A stretch of DNA of 64,000 bases from Paramacrobiotus metropolitanus (lineage: Eukaryota; Tardigrada; Eutardigrada; Parachela; Macrobiotidae). Each line of letters starts with the position of its first letter. Within the stretch, counting starts at the first letter, position 1. The notes beneath the pieces were generated by a model, which was not told the origin of the DNA, ran no database searches, and saw only the letters and a program-made list of their open reading frames with translations. The stretch is taken from positions 1,488,001-1,552,000 of the forward strand of contig NW_026570223.1 of NCBI RefSeq assembly GCF_019649055.1. Direction: 5' to 3'. Below are positions 47,239-55,880 of this stretch, in pieces. Position numbers and translations under genes: made by a program.

Positions 47239-48039
47239 TTAAACCGCAGGGGCCATGTCTTCGTCGTCATCACGGCCAGGATGGTGGCGTTTAGCGATCA
47301 AGTCATCCAACTTGCCCGGGCCACGTTTCTCCTGTCCCTTCGTCAGCCAACGAGCTTGCTGCAGGTAATCCGAACGACGGTGGGCTGAGTGCCAGCGTTC
47401 CTCAGCTTCCAATTGCAACTCAAAGTCAATATCCGAGACAGGATCGTTGGCATGTTGATTGTAGACATCCACGAGTGTGACGACGGCACCACGATCACCA
47501 AGTTCACCCGGGGCGTAATTGATCGCCGTGAGTAACTGCACAGGATTCCGAACCACATTAATACCATGGTTCCGGCGGAGTTCACAAATAATCTGGCCAA
47601 GAAGCCATTCCTGATGGAAGTCCGCGCGCAGATAACGCAAAAGTGCATAATGAGCTTCCTTCGACAGGTCCAAGGTGTGGACAAAACGGTTGTATTTATC
47701 CAGACTCATCTGAGATCCATTGTGATAGATCTTGCCGCGGAAACGCAACTTAGTGTCCGGGTGTAACACGATGTATTCACTGTCCGGGTCATACGGGCAC
47801 TGATGTAAGCCAGACGGGGGAATATATCCATGTTCACCACGCGCATACTCATACGGGGATGGCGGAAGACCGCAGTGGACCATTCTACCCGTCCATTCGA
47901 ACGTTTCTGGCCAGCCAACATGAGGATCGTCATTCGACGGCTGCGGAACATCAGCTATAACTTGCACGGAATCCTCTGAGGAACTAGTGCCTTCCTCCTG
48001 CTGATTCGAACGATGGGGCGGCAGCGTAGGACGATGCAT
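47239..48039 (-). CDS. Cargo protein 6: orphan, 266 residues
   Basis: I start it at MHRPTLPPHRSNQQEEG (48039), because the 61 codons upstream in frame are hydrophobic and look like untranslated sequence. A Ser/Glu-rich segment is followed by GYIPPSGLHQCPYDPDSEYIVLHP, YNRFVHTLDLSKEAHYALLRYLRADFHQEW and an acidic end (GRDDDEDMAPAV). Shares general style with cargo proteins 2 and 5: a small folded core and charged disordered tails. No family recognised. First gene beyond integrase in the element's 5'-3' order. Confidence 0.65.
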   Translation of the reverse strand: MHRPTLPPHRSNQQEEGTSSSEDSVQVIADVPQPSNDDPHVGWPETFEWTGRMVHCGLPPSPYEYARGEHGYIPPSGLHQCPYDPDSEYIVLHPDTKLRFRGKIYHNGSQMSLDKYNRFVHTLDLSKEAHYALLRYLRADFHQEWLLGQIICELRRNHGINVVRNPVQLLTAINYAPGELGDRGAVVTLVDVYNQHANDPVSDIDFELQLEAEERWHSAHRRSDYLQQARWLTKGQEKRGPGKLDDLIAKRHHPGRDDDEDMAPAV

Positions 48040-48756
48040 AATGAATGCCACAAGGTGGTATACAATTGCAATGAGAGGGTCCCCGAGAAACGGAAGTAAA
48101 AACTTATGAGTTTGAAAAACTGATAATACTTTTACAGGCAGAAGGTTTCGGACGTTTGGCCAAACCAGCCCAACTTCACGCGAGATGTGCTTGTGCGAGA
48201 GCAACGAACCCAACGTCATCAACTATTAGCCAATGGCGATTCAGAATATGTAGCGAACCGTACGTACCGTACGTACAGCTTAATTCGGGAATGTTCCACG
48301 ACGTCTGCAGGTAAAATTATTAAATTATGGACAACTTGAAATTCAAAATTCAAAATAATTGTACATAATTACACGGCCGCTCACCCTTTTATTCGATATT
48401 GCACAACGGACAAACCCTACTGAAATTTTCTAAGTCACGTTTCATTTCCGGCCAGAAAAATCTGTGCTTTAAATAAAGATAATCGTACGGTGATAGCGCA
48501 CTGTTATACTTATGCAAGAGCCGGCGATGTACCGACTCAACTAGAATTTTCCTCCACTGATAGGGATTAATATTCTGGGAATTCTTTTAGTAACATCCTC
48601 TTTTTCTCCGTAATGACAAATAACACCGTTGATTTTTAGGACTAAAGGAAGATGCCAAGCTGCATAATGCGATTCTTCCAGGGTGTGATCTCCGTCAACT
48701 ACAGCGTCCCACAACATGGTGTCACTACACTCCAATTGCCGATATTTCCAAAACTC
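48040..48756. other. Spacer between pol and cargo
   Basis: Contains the 3' end of the pol transcript region and upstream sequence of cargo gene 6. A palindromic GTACGTACCGTACGTAC lies near 48264-48280. The minus-strand open frame at 48541-48735 lies just past the pol stop and may be a displaced extension. Confidence 0.35.
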
Positions 48757-51700
48757 TTACTTGTCCAAAGTATCATCAGTGATCGCGCCCTGAGGCCAGA
48801 ACTGCTCAAGCGGACGTGCCCAAGCCGGGGCTGGAATGATTTTCTCTTCTGAAGTTACCACAGGTACCGGAGGAATTTTCATTTGCTGTACCGGCGCGAT
48901 TTCCATAGCATTACAAGTAATCGGTGTATTACTTGCAGATGTTTCAGGCGGTATGGAATTATTCTCCCCAGGCTGGGATACATTCAGAGTAACCGGATCC
49001 CGACCATTAGTTGTCATTCTCTTTTTATTATCCACCGATGGATCCCTTTTCCGCTTTTTATCATTATTTTGGTTGATGAATCTCTCCACAGGCTTGACCA
49101 CACGCCCAGAGCGGGTCTTCAAAAGCGGTACCTCTTCCAATTGTTTATCCAGATATTCCGCATACTCAGCATCAAGGCGCGACGATGCTGAGTCAACAGA
49201 CGGAATTACCGGTGGCGGCGCGGGTGCTTCGACAATTTCATCGGGGCATTCCTTCTCAACACAATCAAGCAATTTAGGTAGGTGCTCATCTTGCAAAATT
49301 GTATCGACGTCGCGGAAATTATAGGGCTTTAAGCGGCTAACGTGGACTGTGTCAAATTTGACATTGCCACGCCGATTACTCTTCACAACATAGTGCACTG
49401 GTCCTGACGGGCGAACAATTTCCCATCCTGCAGTCCAACGGGGCATAAGCGACGGATTTTTGCCCACTTTTCGGTGAAGGACGTAAACCAGCACCTGATC
49501 TCCGGCTTTATAAATAACATGCGAGACATTCGCGTCATAACGGATTTTGTCTTTTAGTTTATGCCGGAATTCCTCTGCGTTCACCAAATCCAGAGCCTCA
49601 CCAAGGCCACGCTGCATTTGCTGGAGAAAGACGTGAGCAGGAATCACGAAGTCTTCTTCAAAAGGAAGGAAGTTGTTCACTGGTAATCGCATCTCGGCGC
49701 CGTGCATCATGAAGAATGGTGTGCGGCCCGTTCGTTCCACTACTTTGCTGTTAAAGGCAGCACAAAGGGCTGGGAGGAAAATATCCCAGTCACTTTGCTG
49801 CTCATTAACATATTTCGCCAAAGCCTTTTTGATTTCTCCTACCCGTTTTTCAACTAAACCGTTGCCCTGCTGGTGTCCTGACGCTGTAGGCGCATGAGCA
49901 ACACCAGCGAGAGCGAGAAGCTCTCGAAACATTTCTGACATAAAGTTGCTGCCACGATCTGACGTAATGTGTATAGGCATCCCAAAAACCGTTAATATAC
50001 GCCGATAAAAGAATAATGCCAGAGTGGCAGCATCGTTTCTTTCTACAGCTTCCGCTACGATATATTTACTCCCGTAGTCGACTGCAATAATTATGTTTTT
50101 GTTTCCAGATTCCGTCGTTGGAAGAGCCGGGGCGACATCAATTGCCCACACCAACCGAGGCGGAACGGTCGGGTTTGACTGCAAAGCACCAGCCGGAGCC
50201 GTAGCAGGGACATTTTGGGCGAGACACGCCGCACAGGATGCACAGTAATTCCTGACCGACTCGAACATCCGTGGCCAATAGAAGTACTTATACATACGTT
50301 TATAAGTGGCCAAGACTCCCAAATGCGCTGCTAAAGGTGAGTCGTGATTATCTTGTAAGAACTGAAGACGCCAGTGAACGGGCACGTACATACAATAAAA
50401 AATCTTCCGGTTTAACTCAAACTTATAATAAACAACTCCCTGCTTAACAACGAACTTATTCAAGTGTAACTGCTCGTGTTCTGACATCTTTTCCTTTTTG
50501 TTTTCTAGGAGCAACCGCCACCGGACGATCCGCGCATCTCGGGACTGTTCTTCAGCCCAATAGGAGGCTTTATCATCTGTAATCAACTTTTGCACTTTGT
50601 CTGCGTCAAAGGCTTTCATGTTTTCCTCCGAAATGGCTTTCACTTCGGCCGTCATCATCTCAAAGCGGATATCCGCATAGTCTCTTTCCAGAACCGCAAA
50701 ACAGCACTCGATCATTGCTGCATCACCGGCAAAAGGGTAAGTCTGCCGATAATCGAATTCAATATCCGAGTCATCAGAGTCAGGTTCCGGTTGTTCTCCT
50801 GGGTTTCTGCTCAAAGCGTCAGCAATAACATTCTCTTTACCAGGTATGTGGACTGGTTTAGTGTTAAACTGCTGGATATACAACGCCCATCGCCCAAGAC
50901 GGCCAGCGGCATCGCGCATATTATTCAAGAAGACCAACGCCTGATGATCGGTTTGGACTTCAAACTGGTAGTCCGACAGGTAGTGTTTCCATTTCTTTAA
51001 AGCGCAAATAACTGCATAGGCCTCAAGTTCTGTAGGAAAGTACAACCTTTTCTGTGTTTCCGTTAACTTACGACTTAAATATGCAATAGGCCTCCAATTG
51101 GTCGGCACCTCCGTCGGCTCATTCCGAGGGCACTGCATAAGTACTGCGCCGACAGCGATAGTGCTGGCATCCACCACAACACGGGATAAAGCCTCTGGAT
51201 CATAACGAGCCAGGACCGGCGCTGTCACCAATGCTTCCTTCAATTGTTCAACTGCGCGACACTGTTCAGTTCCCCATTCAAAGGTAACTTTTTTCGGAAT
51301 AAGCTTTTGAAGCGGTTCTGCAATTTCTTGAAAGCTCTTAATAAACTGACGATAATATCCTACCATGCCCAAGAAGCGCAAAATGTCTTTTTTGTCTTTA
51401 ATAGGGCCGAATTCCTTAACCGCCTGAATCTTTTCTGGATCTGTACTGATACCGAACTGGTCAACAGTATGTCCCAAAAAGGTAATTGAATTGACAAATA
51501 ATTCAGTTTTTTCGGGATTGATCGTCCAACCGCACTCCTGGAGCCTCAGAAAAACCTCCTGCAAATCCCGCATGTGGTCCGCTAGATTTTTACTGAAGAC
51601 AATAATGTCGTCTATGAAAACAAGAACGTTCCTCCATTTCATATTCGCAAGCGTCAAGTCCATTGCACGCTGGAAGGCAGAAGGCGCGTCCTTTAGACCA

Positions 51701-51966
51701 AACGGTAGGACTTTATATTGAAACGTAAACTCTTCACCGACCATCGTTGTTTTACAACGGTCTTCCGGCTTAATCTTTATTTGCCAGAAGCCACTTTTCA
51801 AATCGATCTTACTAAATACAGTAGCTTTATCGAGAGCATTAAGAATGTCATCCACTCTGGGCAAGGGATAGCTACTGCCCATTAATCGTTCATTTAGTTT
51901 ACGAAAATCGACAGTTAGTCGCCGGGATTTATCCTTCTTTTTACTATACAAATAGGACTTCCCCAT
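48757..51966 (-). CDS. pol: Pol, second part: RT, RNase H, integrase
   Basis: 1069 codons in the -1 frame relative to the preceding pol ORF; it opens within the N-terminal motif of RT, so its first ATG is not a real start. RT includes KIDLKSGFWQIKI and the catalytic VFIDDIIVF (residues 116-124). RNase H has VVVDASTIAVGAVL and AYAVICALKKWKHYL. Integrase has its zinc finger (HRLQ..., HLGVLATYKRM, CASCAAC; about residues 545-605) and catalytic core with D in VWAIDVA, D in ITSDRGSNF and E in GLVEKRVGEIKK. A GPY/F-like module (PRWTAGWEIVRPSGPVHYVV) follows, then a disordered tail; there is no chromodomain. Order and motifs are Ty3/Gypsy. Confidence 0.93.
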   Translation of the reverse strand: MGKSYLYSKKKDKSRRLTVDFRKLNERLMGSSYPLPRVDDILNALDKATVFSKIDLKSGFWQIKIKPEDRCKTTMVGEEFTFQYKVLPFGLKDAPSAFQRAMDLTLANMKWRNVLVFIDDIIVFSKNLADHMRDLQEVFLRLQECGWTINPEKTELFVNSITFLGHTVDQFGISTDPEKIQAVKEFGPIKDKKDILRFLGMVGYYRQFIKSFQEIAEPLQKLIPKKVTFEWGTEQCRAVEQLKEALVTAPVLARYDPEALSRVVVDASTIAVGAVLMQCPRNEPTEVPTNWRPIAYLSRKLTETQKRLYFPTELEAYAVICALKKWKHYLSDYQFEVQTDHQALVFLNNMRDAAGRLGRWALYIQQFNTKPVHIPGKENVIADALSRNPGEQPEPDSDDSDIEFDYRQTYPFAGDAAMIECCFAVLERDYADIRFEMMTAEVKAISEENMKAFDADKVQKLITDDKASYWAEEQSRDARIVRWRLLLENKKEKMSEHEQLHLNKFVVKQGVVYYKFELNRKIFYCMYVPVHWRLQFLQDNHDSPLAAHLGVLATYKRMYKYFYWPRMFESVRNYCASCAACLAQNVPATAPAGALQSNPTVPPRLVWAIDVAPALPTTESGNKNIIIAVDYGSKYIVAEAVERNDAATLALFFYRRILTVFGMPIHITSDRGSNFMSEMFRELLALAGVAHAPTASGHQQGNGLVEKRVGEIKKALAKYVNEQQSDWDIFLPALCAAFNSKVVERTGRTPFFMMHGAEMRLPVNNFLPFEEDFVIPAHVFLQQMQRGLGEALDLVNAEEFRHKLKDKIRYDANVSHVIYKAGDQVLVYVLHRKVGKNPSLMPRWTAGWEIVRPSGPVHYVVKSNRRGNVKFDTVHVSRLKPYNFRDVDTILQDEHLPKLLDCVEKECPDEIVEAPAPPPVIPSVDSASSRLDAEYAEYLDKQLEEVPLLKTRSGRVVKPVERFINQNNDKKRKRDPSVDNKKRMTTNGRDPVTLNVSQPGENNSIPPETSASNTPITCNAMEIAPVQQMKIPPVPVVTSEEKIIPAPAWARPLEQFWPQGAITDDTLDK

Positions 51967-54900
51967 GCCGAATTAGTCGGCTCAATGATACCATCCTTAA
52001 TCATTTCTTGTGTTTTAGCCTGGAGCCATTTCCTGTCTTCAAACGATGTGCGATACGGAGGGGTTCGGACCGGTAAACTCGTTCCTGTGTCTACCGAGTG
52101 CTCATAAATGGTACAACATCCGACTGGGCGAGCTTTAGTTGGTAACACTGATTTCGCTTGATAAAAGATCTGTTTTAATTCTTCCTTGCTTGGGCAGATC
52201 TCGCCGACCTTAATTTTAGCAAAGGTTTCTTCCGTCTCAGGATCGACGGCGCTGGGAGTAGGAGGCTGCAACTGCATCGCGGCACATTCATTAATTTTCT
52301 CCGGGGCTGGGACGCCTTTCCCATCACGAGGAATGCCGCAGGGCTCATCATGATAATTCTCTTGGAACTCCGGAGAGTCCATCTGGTACACTGCGTCGAC
52401 AAGTGCGACTTCCCCAAGGTTAGTCTGTTCATTCAAGACTAACGGTTTATCCGATACATTCACAACACAAACCCTGCAATTACCGAATTCATTCAACGTT
52501 AACACGCCGTCCAACAGCACTGCGTTTTTGTTTGTTTCAGGAATCTTGCCTTCATACAAGAATGGTTGGGTGTATAGATACTCATCCTGGAATTCCATAA
52601 ACTGTTCATCCGACATGGCCGTAGTTGCGCGGATAATTCCCTGCGAATGGGGCTGAATTATAACAGGAGAAGCCGGAAAGAGCTCCATTTTAAAACAATC
52701 AATTGGGCCGGGTTCAGGCTCAAAACGGTAAATATCCTGTTCTGCTAAATTTACTTCCGTCTGTGCTTGAGCTTGTTTCAGGTGGGCGTCCCTATACGCC
52801 AATTCGATGACATCCTTGGAATACACGCATGCCGGAATATCTGTGGATTCTCGGACGTCCTGTGACCGTTTCGGTAAGTCTTTAGCCGTCGGTTGTTGTA
52901 AGACCGATGCCGGCTGCATTGTCTCGGCGGACATCTGGCTTGCCGCATCTCTTTCCGCGTATTCGCGTCTAATTCGGCGACTGTAACTGGATTTTTTACG
53001 CCTAGGTGAACTCCTTGCCGAACCTTCCGATAACTGTTCAAAACTTCCCACGGTAGGTTGCAGTGAATTAACACTTGTCGATTCTCTTTCCGCTTTCCGT
53101 TTTTGTATCTCGTTCCAGATTGCCCACTGTTCGTTTATATTTACATCGATGGGGGTATCATATGTTGCCCTGACAGCCGGAGGAAGCAAGTCTGACATTT
53201 GGTCACTAATCAACTTATGCTCCTGCGGTGAGTTGCCAATCAATTGAGAGTTAACTTCCCTTTGCTTCTCTGCCTGCTTATCTTCATAGGAAACCGGGCA
53301 AGGGCCAATATTGATAGGCTTCATGCCGTCCGCAGGAATGAAGTTACCATCCTCGAAATCACCAGCAGGTGCCGGATTATCCACAGAAAAGGTAACTTTA
53401 CGTGTTCCTGTTGCTTTCTGGGCATGCAATTGTTCCTTCCGTTTTGTTAATTCAAAATGTCGCCGATCGTTTACCGAATTACGACATATGTCGCAGTTCT
53501 TTTCGTATCGCTCGATTTCAATAATACAATCTGGCCAGTAAAAGACCTTAATTAGGTACGGATATAATTTTTCGCACCGGCCATATACCTGCTTATGCAC
53601 TAAAATATCGTGAAAGCACGCTATCAGCTTTTGCCGCCATTGGTGTGGCACATATATCCTTGGACATGCGCCAGAGTGATCGGGCACTCTACATAGAATT
53701 CCTTCGCAAATTATCATCCGATTTATTTCGTACTTAGTGTAATTGGTGTTAGCATGCGACGGTTTCTTATACAACTTGTACCACATCCGACTGTCCACAC
53801 ACATCTGTTGAGTTTCACGCCAGAACTGTGGATCCCTAAACCTTCTTTCTGTAGGAAACAAGCCCTTATCCTGCGGCCGGTCCATCGGTGACATCCATCT
53901 TTTTAGCTCTGGATTCCGTGCCATGAAGGACGGGTAGTCGTGGATTTCGTCAACGTCTCTGCGGTCGCGTTCGACAGGTATGACATTTAATAACTTATTG
54001 TCGATACTGAGACATTCCACTGATTTAGAGGATTTTTCTAGGACGCCCATATACAAATAATTTGCTGCAGGATGCTGTTGTAAGACTGCATCCAATGATG
54101 AAATCTGAATCGGAAGTTGTAAGGGATCGTCACCCCCACGAACTTGACGTGAGCCAGAGTTGGGCACAGGACTAACCGACACCGAAGACGAGGTACTCGA
54201 ACTGCATGCCGGCGACGGCTGACAGGTTTTTTCTTGTTTAATTGGCGACTGAACAGGCGCTTGTTTTCTCCCCCACGAACTTGACTGCATGTTATGTACA
54301 ATTATTCCGCCGCCTCCCCCACGAACTTGACTTGGTTCTGGGATTCTTTCCGTCTTAATTTCTTTTTTAATTACAGGTTTGACCGGTTCGTCAGCGAAGG
54401 AAGCCGCTTTCGGGAGATATTGACGAATCATCTCCTGAACTACACTACGGACAAACTCCTCATCACGTTGATCGGATCCTTTCTTCGACGGTGCCGCTTG
54501 TACGGGCACAACTTCCTCAGTTTCCGGTTTGATAGGAGCGTCCGCAACTTTTATCGCCGGTGGCGATTGAACTGGACGAGGCCATGACTGTTTGGCTTTC
54601 TGTAAGTGTAGGATGCAGATCTCCGGATCAGCTTTTGCCAGAATTAAATGTGCGGATTCGTATGGCACAAATTTTGCCTCTTTAGCGACGCCAATTCGCT
54701 CAGTCAGCATCAGTGCTGGGATCAGAGGAGACGGCTTAACTCCCGGGGGAATTAAAGGATCAAAATCATGCGACCGGATGACATCCGACATGAGGTGAGT
54801 TTCACGACGTAAAAACACTGGCGCACCAGGCGGTCTGCGCGAGAGACGCCACGTCATCGTATTCATATCAAGGACAAATGGTTTTGTGGCTAAAAAGTCT

Positions 54901-55880
54901 AAACCTAAAACAACATGATCCCTGTCAAAGGTGGAGCTTACAAGAATTGCGTGCTCAAAGGCCATGCCAAACTCATGGATTGTGACAACAACCGAAAGCG
55001 GCTCGATTAACTGCCTGCCCTGGTAAGCTGTATGTACCACTCTACCTTTAATGTGATCAGGACAGCGGTGAATATTCAATTTTAAATCATTAGCCATTTT
55101 TAACGACATAACGGAAATGCTAGAACCCGTATCCAGCATTGTTTTCACCTTTTGGTAGTTGATATCGATCACCGAGTACCAAGCCTGCGCATCAAGCGTG
55201 GGCAACAGACAGACATGATCCGCCAGTGGATACTGCGAAAAATCCTGTACTTCCATTTTATTACACTGAGGCGTCGGAGAAGACAAACCTGCTGGTAAGT
55301 CTAATTCCATCATATTAATTTGCTGCTGCGGGTTGTTGTATTTTGCCAACAACTCTGCGGACGGTTCATACTGACGAGGAAGTACAAACTGATTTGTACA
55401 ACCTGCTGCCGGATGTAAGCCATGGCAGCGGAAGCAAATTTCAATCCCACGATTTGTTCGCCATTTTTCTTTCTGGATATTCCGCTCGTCAAACGGGGGC
55501 TGGCTACTAGCCTGCTGATTTGGACGATAGTTCTGATTCTGATTTTGTTGACGATTATTATTGTTATTATAACCCCCGCGCTGATTATTGTTTCCACGAT
55601 AATTATTATTTGGGCGGTAATTCCCGCGATTATAACCGCCGTTATTATTATTATTTACAGGACCATCCTGCTGATACTGTGGATCGAAATTCTGGACCGG
55701 CTGCTGAAACTGGGGTTGCATTACCGGCATCATCGGATTCATCATCTGCACAGGAACAGGCATAGCAGCTTGCATCGGAATGGGCTGCTGAAATGTCTGC
55801 GCAAATTGTACCGGATGCTGCTCGACGAATTGTGGATGCTGATATACCGGGACCGGAACAAACTGCGGCTGGGGGTACAC
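51915..55880 (-). CDS. Gag-pol middle: zinc knuckle, protease, extra H2C2 finger, RT start
   Basis: 1321 codons in the +1 frame relative to the Gag ORF; it opens at a non-ATG codon, so it must be reached by a frameshift or be split from Gag by an indel. In order: Asn/Arg/Gly-rich linker, CCHC knuckle (C149-x2-C-x3-H-x4-C161), retropepsin-like protease (MLDTGSSISVMS, catalytic Asp at 250, and VVLGLDFLA), a disordered region, then at about residues 735-805 a second integrase-type H2C2 finger (H...H...YWPD...C-DIC). A beta-rich segment of the sort often found before RT (about 1055-1165) leads to the first RT motif (SAWGSPICIV) close to the stop. Length is well above the family norm. Confidence 0.88.
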   Translation of the reverse strand: MYPQPQFVPVPVYQHPQFVEQHPVQFAQTFQQPIPMQAAMPVPVQMMNPMMPVMQPQFQQPVQNFDPQYQQDGPVNNNNNGGYNRGNYRPNNNYRGNNNQRGGYNNNNNRQQNQNQNYRPNQQASSQPPFDERNIQKEKWRTNRGIEICFRCHGLHPAAGCTNQFVLPRQYEPSAELLAKYNNPQQQINMMELDLPAGLSSPTPQCNKMEVQDFSQYPLADHVCLLPTLDAQAWYSVIDINYQKVKTMLDTGSSISVMSLKMANDLKLNIHRCPDHIKGRVVHTAYQGRQLIEPLSVVVTIHEFGMAFEHAILVSSTFDRDHVVLGLDFLATKPFVLDMNTMTWRLSRRPPGAPVFLRRETHLMSDVIRSHDFDPLIPPGVKPSPLIPALMLTERIGVAKEAKFVPYESAHLILAKADPEICILHLQKAKQSWPRPVQSPPAIKVADAPIKPETEEVVPVQAAPSKKGSDQRDEEFVRSVVQEMIRQYLPKAASFADEPVKPVIKKEIKTERIPEPSQVRGGGGGIIVHNMQSSSWGRKQAPVQSPIKQEKTCQPSPACSSSTSSSVSVSPVPNSGSRQVRGGDDPLQLPIQISSLDAVLQQHPAANYLYMGVLEKSSKSVECLSIDNKLLNVIPVERDRRDVDEIHDYPSFMARNPELKRWMSPMDRPQDKGLFPTERRFRDPQFWRETQQMCVDSRMWYKLYKKPSHANTNYTKYEINRMIICEGILCRVPDHSGACPRIYVPHQWRQKLIACFHDILVHKQVYGRCEKLYPYLIKVFYWPDCIIEIERYEKNCDICRNSVNDRRHFELTKRKEQLHAQKATGTRKVTFSVDNPAPAGDFEDGNFIPADGMKPINIGPCPVSYEDKQAEKQREVNSQLIGNSPQEHKLISDQMSDLLPPAVRATYDTPIDVNINEQWAIWNEIQKRKAERESTSVNSLQPTVGSFEQLSEGSARSSPRRKKSSYSRRIRREYAERDAASQMSAETMQPASVLQQPTAKDLPKRSQDVRESTDIPACVYSKDVIELAYRDAHLKQAQAQTEVNLAEQDIYRFEPEPGPIDCFKMELFPASPVIIQPHSQGIIRATTAMSDEQFMEFQDEYLYTQPFLYEGKIPETNKNAVLLDGVLTLNEFGNCRVCVVNVSDKPLVLNEQTNLGEVALVDAVYQMDSPEFQENYHDEPCGIPRDGKGVPAPEKINECAAMQLQPPTPSAVDPETEETFAKIKVGEICPSKEELKQIFYQAKSVLPTKARPVGCCTIYEHSVDTGTSLPVRTPPYRTSFEDRKWLQAKTQEMIKDGIIEPTNSAWGSPICIVKRRINPGD
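54128..54324 (-). promoter_or_regulatory. Three internal copies of the polypurine tract
   Basis: GTTCGTGGGGG occurs on the minus strand at about 54143, 54280 and 54324. The first copy continues TGACG, so 16 bases match the PPT/LTR junction exactly. Two copies are read as QVRGG and one as SSSWG, meaning the bases are kept while the reading frame differs. They could serve as central polypurine tracts. Confidence 0.6.

Noticed and set aside
36783-48756. A separate DNA transposon or nested element making up the cargo region
   Set aside because: I found no terminal inverted repeats or target duplications at its edges and no transposase; the PPT lies at its far end, as expected if it belongs to the LTR element.
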